NCBI GenBank assembly: GCA_016647705.1
Contig: CM028335.1
Location: 15,707,905 to 15,771,904, forward strand
Origin: Eucommia ulmoides
Taxonomy: Eukaryota > Streptophyta > Magnoliopsida > Garryales > Eucommiaceae
Reading direction: 5' to 3'
DNA: 64,000 nucleotides
Part shown: in pieces, positions 33,582 to 46,300 of the stretch
Layout of the letters: each line of letters starts with the position of its first letter
Position numbering within the stretch: position 1 is the first letter of the stretch
Position numbers and translations under genes: made by a program
Notes under the pieces: model-generated
The model's database searches: none
Told to the model about the DNA's origin: nothing
The model's input: the letters and a program-made list of their open reading frames with translations, nothing else

Positions 33582-35010
33582 TTTTCTCATATTTTATTGG
33601 GTTTAATTTCTTTTTTTCAAAATAAAATAAAAATGAAGAGGCTAATTTAATTTCATATCAACGTTTGGCCTCTAATCTCAATTTTGAGTGTTTCATTTAT
33701 TTATTTTCCTTTCTATTTTCTTTCCTAATTAATTTCATTTAGATTAGCGATTGGTTGTTCTCAATATTGCCAAATAGGTGGTGCTTGTTGTCAATTTTTC
33801 ATATTTAGGTACCTATTTTCCAAAGGTTTCGAGCCATATTTGTTGTTTTATGCAATGTATTTGTAGTGCAGCGTATGGTTTCAAGGATCCAGACTGTTCA
33901 CCGAGCTTGAATTGGGACTCTAGGCATTTTCAATTTCACATATTTGAACAATGTCGAATGTTTTGATTTTAGATTATTTTTTGTGAATTATTTTTTATCT
34001 GTGTCTTCAGACAAGGATAATTCGCTAGTATGTCTATATATTCCAAAAAGATTACTCCTTTCATGGAAAAAACTTGGGATTTAATTGGTAGTATTGGGTC
34101 CAAAAGAGGACTCTCCAGTAAATGCCCCTTCTTTATTTTATTGTCATTTTTGCACTAGTGTTCTATTTCCACTATGAAAAATGAAACGGAATTTTTGGTG
34201 AACAGTCCACGAACTTAAAATTTTAGCCTATGCAGTCCATGTGTTATAATAATTTTTTCAAAAGTCCAAAATTACTGCAATACTAATTTATATGCAGTAA
34301 TTTTTAATTCGTACAATAATTTTTAGATTTTTAATAATAACTTTGAAATTCTGAAAAAATTATTATTGCTTTTGGACTGCATGGGTTACAATTTTAACTC
34401 TGCAAACTGTTCACCAAAAAATCAAATAAAAATAAAAATGTAAGGATGAAAAAAAATGGGGTTCTTTTTTTGAGGGCCAAAAATAATTTCACTTTTTAAA
34501 CTCCTAGTTTTAAAATTTATTTTTGTCATCACAATTTTTCATGACACAAGTGTCTTCTTCTTACAGAGAGAAGATCGTTTTTCTCTCTTTTTTTTTTAAG
34601 AAATAATAACTAACTATCAATCAAGATTAGTTAACCTTTTTAAATATAAAAATATTATAATAATAACATATTCATGTTCATTTAGAATAACTCAATAAAA
34701 TGATATGCTATTTATTACGGTGTACTTAAATTCTATTGCTTAAAATAATTGACCTTTTTTTTTTTTTAATTAATTTTTTTATTGGTTCTACCTTTTATGC
34801 CTTTGAATTTACGGTTTTAGTTGAGTTCAACTCAAATAATTTGACAAGGAAAAAGAAGATGAGAAAGGTAAGAGGAAGAGGAAAACAAGGAAAGGCGAAA
34901 ACCAATAAAAAGTATATTTAGTTGGAAAGATGAAAAAGAAAAGAGAAAAAGAAAAAGAGAAATGAAAAAAAAAAAATTATTTATCTTTTGTAAAGGAAAA
35001 ATCATTTTTC

Positions 35011-35374
35011 TTAGTATATTTGATTGCAGAGATATAAAATGAGAAAAAATAATATTTTATATATATTAGAGAAAGAATAATAAAAGAAAAAAAATAATAT
35101 GCACTATTTTAATTTACAATTTTACTCTTACTACATATTAATAGTACAAAGGGGTATAATGGTAATTTTAGATCATTTTACTCACCATTCCTTTATTTTC
35201 ATCCCAAATTTGGGGGTGGGGGAGGATGTGGCGGTAATGAATTTTTTTCACTCTATTTTCTTTTTCTTTTTCATTTTCACCTCTAATTAAACACAACAAA
35301 ATTTTCTTTTTCACTTCATTTTCATTTTTATTTTTCTATCCATTTCATTTTTCACCCTACCAAACATATCCTAA
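35011..35374. mobile_element. MITE-like insertion
   Basis: The left end TTAGTATATTTGATTGCAG and right end CTACCAAACATATCCTAA are inverted relatives. The segment is absent from the homologous copy near 20870, where GA-rich sequence runs directly into the tRNA relic. No target duplication was resolved. Confidence 0.4.
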
Positions 35375-35418
35375 AAGTAATATGTTTTTACACGTTATCA
35401 AACACAGACTAAGTTTCT

Positions 35419-35498
35419 GATAGTTTGGCCGAGTGGTCTGAGGTGCCAGATTTAGGCTCTGGTCCGAAAGGGCATGGGTTCAAAACCCACAACTCTTA
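35419..35498 (+). tRNA. tRNA-Leu(TAG)-like gene, slightly decayed
   Basis: The A box TGGCCGAGTGG and B box GGTTCAAAACC are intact, the anticodon stem CCAGA/TCTGG encloses TTTAGGC (anticodon TAG, reading CUA), and the long variable arm of a leucine tRNA is present. The 7-bp acceptor has one T-C mismatch (GATAGTT against AACTCTT) and the T stem has one A-C mismatch, so it may be a pseudogene. It lies inside repeat family R, and a worse-decayed copy is near 20900. Confidence 0.6.
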
Positions 35499-37690
35499 TT
35501 TGTCAAGTTTTTCTTTTCCTAATTTACCCATTATTTTTTGAAAAAATAACCACCCAAACGTATTTTTCAAACACCAATTACCAAGCAATATCTATTAATT
35601 ATAAATGAATCGAAAGATTTGAGTTGACGTCTTGAATATAATCCCATTTTTAAATTTTTCTGATTTTGCATAATGAAAATGCCCACCATTGATTTTCGGT
35701 ATTGACTTGCAACAATGATTTTCTTATTAAGTTGAATTCAAATAAAACAATTACTGTAAATAAATATAGTGGAGATATTCCCGAAATATCTATTATGGGA
35801 AAAAAAACATTTACCGTAATTAATTATGCAAAGAACTCTTCCAAGTAATCGTACAATAAATTAATTTAATTTTACTCTTTACAAGATAAAATTACATAAC
35901 CATGATCGTTTGTTTTAAAGTGACTTATGATTCCTATTTCGTGTTAAAAAAAAATATAATCCGTGTTGAATTCAATACTGTAAATTATTCCTGAAATTAG
36001 AAATCAGTCATTCAAGAACTTGTTGAATTCAATAATCTATATGAAATTAAACATGGTCAGTTAATTAGGAAAATTAGATTACTAGAATTCGATGATGGAG
36101 GTTGAATTTAACAAGCGTAAAATGGTTGTATTTTGTCGAATACAAAACCAAGATCAGATAAAGGGATATGATGTTATATTCAACATGATAATATTATATT
36201 TTGTCTTACATGTTTATTGTGTTTCAGTAATATATTCAATATAATCGTGTCCTGAAACTCAGTCACATTAACATGTTTTTTACTTCGATACAAAATATAG
36301 GACCATGATATCATTTTAAAGATAAAAAATATGGGATTATTTCAGTATAATTTGTTGATGAAAATAAAAATCATAAAATAATTAATTATGTGATTTTACA
36401 ATAAACATTTTAAACTGGTTAATCATAGTAATTGCTGTCAAATTTAGAAATATACATTTGCTAAAATTATTGAGACTGTAAATTTGGAATATAACTGATG
36501 TTTAGAAGCACAGATCTATCTATATATTCCAAAAGTGTTACTCGATTCATGGAAAAAACTTGGGGTTCATTTGGTAGTATTGGTTCCAAAAGAGGACCCT
36601 CCAGTAAACATCCCTTGTTCTTTTTATTGTCATGTTCCCACCACTGTTCTTTTCATTATGACGAAAATATCCTCATCTCTGTTAAATTTTTAACCATTGC
36701 ACTTAAGTTTGAAAAACATAGGGTGTAAGTGGTGACGAAAATATTACAGGGGTCCAAAATGCAATGAGGTCTAACCATAGGGGTGCAAAGTGTAATTAAC
36801 CCAATAATTAATTAAGTGATTTTACAATAAACGTTTTAAATTGGTCAATCATGATAATTGCCCTCAAATTTCAAAATACACATTTGCGAAAATTATTGGG
36901 ACTATAAATATAGAATATAACTAATGTTTAGAAGGACAAATTTATCCATATATTCCAAAAGGTTACTTGGTTCGTGGAAAAAAAATTGGGGTTCATTTGA
37001 TAGTATTGGCTCCAAAAGAGGACCCACCAATAAACGTCCCTTTTTTTTAATTGTCATCTTCCGACCAGTGTTCTATTTCCACTATGAAAAATAAAACAGA
37101 ATTTTTTATGAACAGTTCATGAAATTAAAATTTTAACGTATGCAGTTCACATGCTATTATTATTTTTTCAAAAGTCCAAAGTTAAAGTAATACATAAAAT
37201 TCTTATAATTTTTTCATATAAAAAATTGTAGTAACTTTTACGGTGTACAATGACTTTTAGACTTTTAACAATAATTTTAGAATTCCGAAAAAATTACTAT
37301 TGCACTTGAACTTCAGAGATTAAAATTTTAACTTCGTAGACTGTTCGCCAAAAATAAACAAATAAAAATGATTAGATAAAAAAAAGGGTTCTTTTTTGTT
37401 AAGGTCAAAAGTAATTTCAACTTTTTTACTCCCAGTTTTAAAATTTATTTTTGTCATCACAATTTTTCATGACACTAGTGTCTTCTTCCTAGAGAGGAGA
37501 TCGTTTTCTATCTTCTTTCTCGTAAATTTCAATCGGATGCGTTCACCAAAAAAATCCAAATAAAAATGAATGAATGAAAAAGAGGGGGTTCCAAAAATAA
37601 TTTCAATTTTTTTATTCCTAGTTTTTTAAAATTTATTTTTACAGAATAAATATTAATTTAAAAAAAAAAAATTACTGAGACCGTGCCTTT

Positions 37691-38030
37691 TTTAATTTAT
37701 TTACATGAGGCAAGTATCCCGGTGTTACGAACACATGGATCTTAGTCTTGGTGTTCGCAATACCGGGATCAAACTTCTATTTTTTTTTTAATTAAATGGT
37801 CCTGGCGTTGCGAATACCGAGACTGCAAAAATACAAACGGTATGTCAAACACCATTTGTGGACTAAGGGACCTATTCCCGACGTTCAAAACACCGAGACT
37901 AAATCCCTTTTTTTCTTGCCAACAGAGAGAGAAAGAGAGAGGAGAGAGAGTTTTAGTCCCAATGTTTAAAACTCCCGGACTAAGTCCTTTTTTGCCAACA
38001 CAAAGAGAGAGAGAAAGAGGAAAGAGATAG
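37691..38030. repeat. CACTA-like subterminal repeat cluster
   Basis: Several direct and inverted copies of a short word of the form CCCGGTGTT..GAACACC / TACCGGGA / ACCGAGACTAAA occur between 37715 and 37985, together with GTCCCAATG and ACTCCCGGACTAAG. Such arrays are typical of subterminal regions of CACTA transposons. The CACTA terminus itself was not found. Confidence 0.4.
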
Positions 38031-38800
38031 GAGAGAGAGAGCGAGAACGAAAATGGAAAATGAAAAATGAACTGGGTTCCTTGAAGAAAACAAATCAAGC
38101 ATTTTTACACTTTATACTCCTAAAGTTTGACCATTATTTTTTTTTGAACATTTGTTTTTGTTTTTTCGTTTTTACTATTTTTTTTTTTAATTTCGTTTTT
38201 TTATTAAAAAAAAATTGTTTGTTAATTTTAATTTCTTTAATTATTGTAATTTAAATTTAAAAGTGAGGTCAAACGGTCAATCGAATAAAAAAATTTGACT
38301 AGTTAAAGCAGTGAGGTAAAAAATTTTAAAAATTAATCCAGTCGGTCGACCAACTTGACAAATCAGTCGACCGTTGAAAATAGTGGGTTTAAATTGCATA
38401 ATATCTTAGTGGGTTGAAAATAGTGTGGGGGTGGTTGGTATCTAGAAGAGAGAGAAGAGATGATGAATAATATCTTAAAATACACTTTGACCGATTAAGT
38501 TTTACAATATTTATAAATAGATCTCACTTAATTAATTAGAACAAAATGATAAAATTACCTTTAATTTCAAATTAAACTGACACAATTACTCCTAATTTTA
38601 ACTGTTGTAGTATAGTCCAAGACCAGGGGGTAAGTGCCAAAAAAATTATAAAAGATTAAGTGCAAATTGACCAAATCAAAGAAGGTAAAGTGCTATTAAC
38701 CCTATTTATTTTGATTATTTTTCAGACTAATCCCTTGAGTAAAGCTTAACACTTCAACCCCCGGACTTCAAACTTGATTGCAGTTTACCCATTTTTGCTT
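38031..38800. other. Intergenic sequence upstream of GCP5
   Basis: This is AT-rich sequence with long T runs (38145-38215) and GA repeats. A short stretch (38600-38700) resembles the ends of the MITE at 412-604 (AAGTGCAAATTGACC, GTAAAGTGCTATTAACCC). No gene is visible. Confidence 0.5.
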
Positions 38801-38997
38801 TAAAGTTTAAAGCAAAACAAGAGGGTGAGAGAGAGAGAGAGAGAGAGAGGAGGCCACAGCTTGGTACCGGGAGAGGAGAGAGGAGGATGGAGAGAGTGAA
38901 TGAAAACTTAACGACGTCAAAGACAGTGGTTCCGGCGACCTACGGCGAACTTCCAGACTCTTTTTCGTTGGTCTGACGACTAGGCTATGCGATTTTG
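38800..38997 (+). promoter_or_regulatory. GCP5: Probable GCP5 promoter/5' UTR exon
   Basis: A GA-rich microsatellite (38826-38850) is followed by a less AT-rich stretch ending in TTTTG|GTGAGT at 38997/38998, a good 5' splice site. TTTTGCAG at 40270-40277 is a matching acceptor 57 nt before the start codon. The GCP5 transcript therefore probably has a 5' UTR intron of about 1.28 kb (38998-40277). No clear TATA box was seen. This rests on splice-site inference only. Confidence 0.45.
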
Positions 38998-40299
38998 GTG
39001 AGTTATTTAGGTGCCCGAACATTTTGTTTTCTATCCAGAACCTAATTCTTCTTCTTCTTCTTCTTCTGTTTCTTCCATTCCTTGAAAGCGAAAACCTGAT
39101 TCACCATTTCCCTTTTAATTTTCTTTTTTTTTTCCCATATATTTTTGTGCTTAAATTGTTTATTATGTTACTGATTTTCAGCCTTGAACCTTAAATAGTG
39201 AATTATGATTTTTTTCTTTCTGTTTTTCTCTTTGATGGGTCGCTAGGGCTTGAGAAAACTCAAACGCAGGGGTAAAATTTCTGAATTCGGTAGCCATTTG
39301 TGTCACATTTTGGTTTTAGTTGTAAAATTAGCCTCACTCTTGCTCGATTAGTATGATCTGTTTGTTTTTCTATTTGTTCTTCATGCTACAAAGTATTCCT
39401 GGTTCATAGGTTATCACTATCATCTGGTTTTGCCCCTAATATTCAGCAATTTATAGGAAATATAACTACTATTTTGGAGATATGATATGATCGTATAGCA
39501 GCTTCACTTCATTAAATGGTTTTTCTTCTGGCAAAACATTTAGATTGCTAAAATCATATGTCAGTTGCTGGGGGTAGGATAAATGCACTCATTATCTGAT
39601 ATTATATTATAGTATCAGCTAACCTGATTAATGGAGCAAAGTTCGACTAAGCAAAAGTTCAAATAGGTGCCCACATTGACCATCTTTGATCTGACAAATT
39701 TGTAATGCGGTTGCAGTATCAGGTGACATACGATGTCACCACAGATATAGGGCCTAAAAGGAAAAATCTTTGAAAAATAAGAACAAAATGGAATTGCAGT
39801 CTACCAAAGACATTTCATTCTCCATATGAACGTTTTACCGAAAAAAGTAAATGTTAACTTCGTTGGAATAATGAAGATTTTGCTGACTCTTCATTGTTGT
39901 CAAAAGAGTTAATGGTATGCTGAGAAATAATGGTCATATTTTTGACTAGTTTTTATGGTTTCGACCCATATATGTAATTTGTAATTGAAAAGTTTTTAAA
40001 ATGGTTTGCCTGATGTGGATTTTGTTTAAGGGATTTGCCGAGGATGGTCATTATTGAAGCTACATATTACAGGCCTTGAAAAACTTAGCCACAATACAAT
40101 AACAAGGTCACCAGAAGCTTTATGATCTTTGTGATAAGAGGAGGTACAGTTGAGTTGTTTGAATTGCTTCTTCCATTCTTTCATTTATCTTCTTTTTCAT
40201 CATTTGCTCCACTTCTTGCTGTATTCATTTTCTCCTAGTCTTTGTAACTCACTTGGGGATAATATAACCTTTTGCAGCCCTTGCATATATCCTGCTGCT

Positions 40300-40332
40300 A
40301 TGCTTTTGAGCCTTTATTCAGCAATGAAATAA
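40300..40332 (+). promoter_or_regulatory. Short upstream ORF in the GCP5 leader
   Basis: If the leader exon starts at 40278, an ATG at 40300 opens a 10-codon frame (MLLSLYSAMK) that stops at 40332, two bases before the GCP5 ATG. A uORF this close would require reinitiation or leaky scanning and could damp GCP5 translation. Confidence 0.4.
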
Positions 40333-40334
40333 AG

Positions 40335-43300
40335 ATGGAAGTTTCCAAATGTTTAGTTGAGAATATCCATTGTGCTTTCTCTGGTGGCTTACATTTTACA
40401 GCACCAATTGCATCGTTGAGGACAAATGAAGTTGACTTGGTATGCTCCTTTAGTTTAACTTTGGACATTGAGAATTTATGATGATGGGTTGTCTTATATT
40501 GAAATACCCGTTCATTTATTTTTATTTTTATAATCTGTCTTCCCCTTCTGGTTTCAGGTTCGAGGTGTGTTGCAAATATTGCAAGGCCTCTCCAGTTCTC
40601 TGTTTTACTGGGACCAAACTGGACGGTGTTTTTGTGCAAAAAAGGGGATATATGTTACTCACCTTTCCCTGACCAGTCTTCATGCAGTTCTTAATCAATT
40701 CACATATGCTGCAACATGCTTACGACTTGTAGAAATTATAGTAAATAAGTTAAAAAATGCTGGGAGTTTTTCTCCACCTACTTTGAGAGCATTTGCATGC
40801 TCTGTTTCTGCATGGCTTACGGTATATGTTTGATACCATAAAATGTTACTCAACTTTACTTATTCTCGATTTTTTTATATTTAAGTCACCTTTATACTCA
40901 TTCTGCTCAATCTGACTTGTTTTGGATCAGAGGTTAAGAGACATTGCTTTGAAAGAAGAAGTAAATATTTGCAGTTCAGATGGAAAATTTGTTCCAACCC
41001 TCTTGGGATTGGCGAGTTCTTTATCAAGGTTCTCACAGTTTACCTGGAACTTCTTGTGGATTCCGTGATTTGATAATTATAGCATTTGCTAGAGATTTTA
41101 CTGCCATCTCTTCAAATTTCACTATTTTGCAATATTGAACAGCTGACAAGTTCTCATGATACGGTTCAAAAGTGAAGGCGGCTTGATCTTTTGCTTTTGT
41201 ATAAATATGTTTCTTCTCTGTGACAAGCATTATTTTCCTCTGACTTTCATTTGTTATTTCTTACATCAATTCCTGCATTGCTACACTGGCATGCTTACCA
41301 CTTGTTCTGTGGTTCTTGCACTGTTCAAGTTGTACTCCTTAAGTGACATTGCATGTATTAGCATATCTCTTGGGGAGTTCCTCCTAGTTTTTTGTTCCAT
41401 TTATGGGTAAAACATGTTTAGGTGCATCTTATAATAATTCCTAACACTAACTTCTTTCTCTTTTTATTTTTTTTTTTTTTTTTTTTTTTTTTGTATTAGT
41501 ATTTGCTCAGGAGCTGAATATTTATTGCAAATGGTGCATGGGGCCATCCCTCAAGTATATTTGGAACGTGAACCTCCTGTCATGGCTTCTGATATTGCTG
41601 TTCATATTCTTAATTATCTTTATAAAAAGCTCAATGAAGTTAGCCTTGTCCAAGGCGGCGAGGTTGGTGAAATTTCCTTCCCAAACATCGGTACTTGTTT
41701 TCTAGTGTTTTACTGGTTCATGTTATTCAATATGAGAGCTGATTCTCTTTTTAGGAGGATGCGTACTGGATGCTACTTTATATATTCGTTGGGAGCCTAT
41801 TGCCTTATATAGAGGTTCTTGATTCTTGGCTTTTTGAAGGGACGCTTGATGATCCTTTTGAGGAGGTACTTGCCTTTGAACTTTTACCGAAAATCTCAGT
41901 GTCTCGAATGCTTTTACTATTGCTTCTCTTAGGCCCAAAGATACACTTGAGATAAATTCATTGATTTGGAGTGTTTGAAATATTCCAAAATGAAAATTTT
42001 GCACACATAATTACGCTGGTGGTGAATTTATGGAGATCAATCTTTGAGCATGTAATCGTATCTCATACTTTTGGAGGAAAATAAGTTTTATTTACTTTCT
42101 AGTTCCACGAATTTGGTTTTGAATTACAATTTATCTAAATGTTCTTGGCAGATGTTCTTTTATGCTAACAAAGGAATTGCAATAGATGAGGCGGAGTTCT
42201 GGGAGAGGAGCTATCTATTAAAACAGACGGAGTATCACAAGTTAGATGCAACACCTAGAGAATCTTTATCTTTGTCTGGTTCTGCTAAAGACGCAGAGAA
42301 TGGTAGAGACCTAAAAGTCTGTCCTTTGTTCCTCAAGGACATAGCCATGGCAATAATATCTGCTGGAAAATCATTGCAGCTGATCAGGCACAGTCCGACA
42401 TTTTCAACCATATCCTGTAATAAAAATGAGGTTAGGCATAGCATAGCTGGGTTAACCTTCTCAGAGGTCTTTTGTGTGTCGTTAGCAGCTCTTGTTGGCC
42501 ATGGCGATCACATTTCTGAGCACATTTGGAGAGGTGATGGAATTATTTCTTCTTCTAGATCTGTTGCAGACAAACAGACACAGAACAATGAGAACTTGCC
42601 ACCAAAAACATGCTCAGAGAAGATTTGGTACAAGTACTTGGTTGATATAGACACTGTGCAAAAGCGTGGCGATGATTTTATTGGTATGAGGACTAATTTA
42701 GGGGCAGATGCTATGCATGAGGTGCCCCTTGTCAAATCATTGTTTCCAGAGAATCCAGCTATCACTGTATGCCAGAGGTTTTTACACGATTATAAAGATG
42801 CTTGGAAATCATTGAACTTATCAATGAACTTCTGTCTTCCTCCTTTAAATGACGTGGACTTGAGACAGGCTGTTTTTGGTAAAAAGACAGGCAATCTTTC
42901 GGTAGATAGAGGAACGGATTATACTTATGGTTTTCTGTTTGGTGAATCTGAACATCTTAGCTCACATGGTGATGCAGAGATGTTAGAAAAATTGTTCCCT
43001 TTTCCGACTCTTCTCCCACCCTTTAAGGTACAGCCAGGTTAAACCACTACTGCCTTTTTGCTCCGGCACTTACAACACTTATAGCCGTTTCAAGATCCTG
43101 ATACTGCTTTTCAATTTCAGGAGGATCATCGAATGTCAGAGTTTTTACCTTTCCAAAAGAATAGCACTATTCCGTCAAGGGTCCTTAACTCGATTATAAG
43201 TGTTGAGCCGAAAGCTACTCCACTTCCTGTTGTTATTTTACAAGAATGCCTTATTGTCCACATCAAGAAACAGGTATATATATATATATATATATTTGCA

Positions 43301-46300
43301 TTACATGCACTGAAAGATCTTTGTTATCTTTTAAAACAACATTGTCAGCAATTGCTCATTTTTCACACTGCAGGTGGACTACATTGGAAGAAATATCTTG
43401 TCAAAATTACTTAATGACTGGAGATTAATGGATGAATTAGGAGTTTTGCGTGCTATATACTTGTTGGGTTCAGGTATTTCTGTGTTCTAACTATGTCAAG
43501 GCTTCAATTAGGTACATTGTTTTGTTGATATCTCAGGTTCCTCTGACAGGAGTGCAACCATGCTGTATTTAGGTGATCTGCTACAGCACTTTTTGACAGT
43601 TATTTTCAATAAGTTGGACAAAGGAGAATCCTGGGACGATGAGTTTGAGTTGAACACAATATTACAGGTTATTTTTCTCTATTTAACTAATTGCTACTGT
43701 ATATTTTGCTAATATTATTATATACTCTTTGAAACAAGTCATTTATAATTTTTTGTCCTCGTTTTTTGCCCTCTTTATTTTTTAGTCCTTTAAATAATTT
43801 TTTAGTTCTTAGGTTAATATAGATTGAATCCATCTGTTGATATCAACTAAAATGTTGAATTCATATTTGATATCATAGTCAAAGTTAATAAAAATATCAG
43901 TAAGGACTAACAATAAGCTGATAAGAACTAAGAATAGGTTGCTCTAAAAGCACGGCATATATAATAAGAACCCCTTATTTTTATCTTCGTGCTTTATTAA
44001 ATACACGAGGTTATCTACTCTTTAACGTTTGCCTTTACTGCTTATTTTACTACAGGAGTCAATTAGAAACTCTGCAGACGGCATGCTGTTGAGTGCGGAT
44101 GATTCTTTGATTGTGTCAATTTCAAAAAGTCATGGATTCAGTGGAGATGAGCAACACAATCCATCTATTCTTGTATCAACTCCTCGGAAAGGTCGAGCCC
44201 AATTTGGAATCGATGTACTTGATTCGTTGAAGTTCACGTACAAGGTCTACTTTACAATTAATCAAAGCTATATTCTATTTGGAATATATGGATGCTCTTT
44301 TTGCTGAACTCTAAGCTGTCTATGGCTATTGAATGTACTAGGTGTCTTGGCCACTTGAACTTATTGCTAATACAGAAGCAATTAAGAAGTATAACAAGGT
44401 CTCTCTCTCTCTCTCTCTCTTGTATTCTAGGTGATATCATTTCCTTCCTACTTGTACGAGTATCGTGTTTCATGCAGGTGATGAGTTTCTTGTTGAAGGT
44501 CAAGCGTGCGAAATTTGTTCTTGACAAAGTTAGGAGGTGGATGTGGAAGGTGTCTACATTTTGCATCTTCTACTTTGATGCTTTTATTTGATATTTTTTC
44601 CTAAACTTCAATATTGTGATTTATTTGATAAGTCTGCCATTTTTCCTGTCCTATTTTGAAGGATAGAAGCACGATGACAATCAATCGGAAGCGTCACTGG
44701 TTAGTGGAGCAGAAACTCCTCCATTTTGTGGATGCTTTTCACCAATATGTGATGGACAGGGTAACGTCTTTTCCACTTTCTCAAACTTTACTATTTGTAT
44801 TCATTTTTAAAATAAAACTTTTTTTTGCTATTTTTTTTTATTTAAAAAAAAAAATACTAAAAATCATGTTACTTTTTTGGGCAAAATATATTTTAGACCT
44901 TCTAACTGTTGACACGTTTCTATGTAGTCCAATAAGTTCGTTTCAGTTTAAACCCTCTAAGTTAGTAACCGGTTTTAATTGGTTCTTCTGTTAGTTTTTC
45001 CATCCAAACTAACAGAAAAAATCATTTTTTAGGGGTAAATTAGTCTTTTTACATTTTTTTCCTTTTTCTTTTCACTTCTTTTTTCTCTCTCTTCACAGAG
45101 GCTCCTTCTTCTTCACTTCTTCATCCCCGCTCTCTCTCTTCTTCATACCCACCTCATCGGTCAACTTAGAGATAGATGAGGTGATTGAAAAAATTGTCAA
45201 GGCAATATATAAATTACTTACCAAGATCAAAACACACGCCTGTAATCCTTGATGAAACCTATGGCTTTCTCATCATATTCAAATCTTGGGTTCCAAACCA
45301 ACGAGCCAAAGGTAAAAACCCAAAACACCATGGTTGTACAATTTCAGACGTCAATGTCTGTTTCCACTAATAGAATCTCAGTTCTTCATGAATAAGGATG
45401 TATGCATGTTTAAGTCCTCACTCGTGAAAAAGCAAATGATTTACAAAAAACAAAAAGAATTCCAATAGTGATGAATAAGCATGATCAGCAATCAGTTTTT
45501 AGCACTCTAAAAAGCTAGACCTGGTGTTTACAGTAGAATCCATTGTCACAAACTTATTTTCAAAATTTTGAATTGCGGATTAGGTTTTGATTTTTCTAAT
45601 CACAATTTCAGGCAACTACCAGTGGTAAAATAGACGATATTTCACAAAAAGATAACCACTCTCCTCCATATGGTTTCCATATGCTATAGAACTTTTTTGA
45701 GACCACCCAATACAGCCAGGCATCCAACAGATATGTTTGATTGAATAGGAGATCAGAATTTGTAATTGGAGAAAGAATTTGGCGAATTTTGATTTTCATT
45801 TTGTTGTTCGATTTCGATTTTGTTGTTGGATTTCAATTGCTCTTGATGAGAGAGAAGAGATTGTTGCTGAATAGTTTCACTTACCCGTTGGATGAGGGAA
45901 CAAAGATTTCAACAACAAAACATAACATTTGGTTGTGTTCCTGTTGTGCCTGATCTCACTCTCACTGCTCTCCATCAACTGCCGTATTTCCTTCTCTCAT
46001 GGGTCTTCTGACTGGGAGCTCCTGAAGCAGCGGCTTTTGGAGACGGCGTCCCTGACGTGGGTCTTCTGACTGGAGAGGAAGGATTGCGGGGAGAATTGGG
46101 TGGTGGATTCTGATGTCGCCGGGAAAGTGCACGAACTGTATATGTGAGGCGGCGACAATGGAATGGGATTGAGACAGCGAGTAATTGGGCTCGATTTTGG
46201 AGGGTACTTTCATAATGATGACGGTGATGGAGAGACATTGGTATCGATCAACGAGAAGCTTGGCCATCTCAACGGTGGAGACAAGGTTGCCCATTCCCGG

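Larger units (their letters stand above)
30114..34028 (+). mobile_element. Helitron-like element with captured gene fragment
   Basis: It starts TCTATATAATAAAAC after an A and ends with a small hairpin (TGTCT-TC-AGACA, 34002-34013) followed 11 nt later by CTAG and a T, i.e. the A|TC...CTRR|T pattern of Helitrons. The flanks join into an almost continuous copy of repeat family R. Removing the nested elements leaves about 1.87 kb of native sequence, with no Rep/helicase. The hairpin is short, so the assignment is probable rather than certain. Confidence 0.6.
34029..37690. repeat. Repeat family R, multiple copies
   Basis: No gene other than the tRNA-like one. The unit with GGGTCCAAAAGAGGAC occurs near 34100 and 36580 (variant 37015), and the TTTTTGTCATCACAATTTTTCATGACAC unit near 34525 and 37450. 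The GA-rich plus tRNA-Leu segment occurs once (34840-35500). Copies are interleaved and diverged by several tens of percent, judging by eye. A MITE-like insertion sits at 35011-35374. Confidence 0.6.

Noticed and set aside
42235-42765. Minus-strand frames inside GCP5 exon 6
   Set aside because: Antisense shadows of the 876-bp coding exon.
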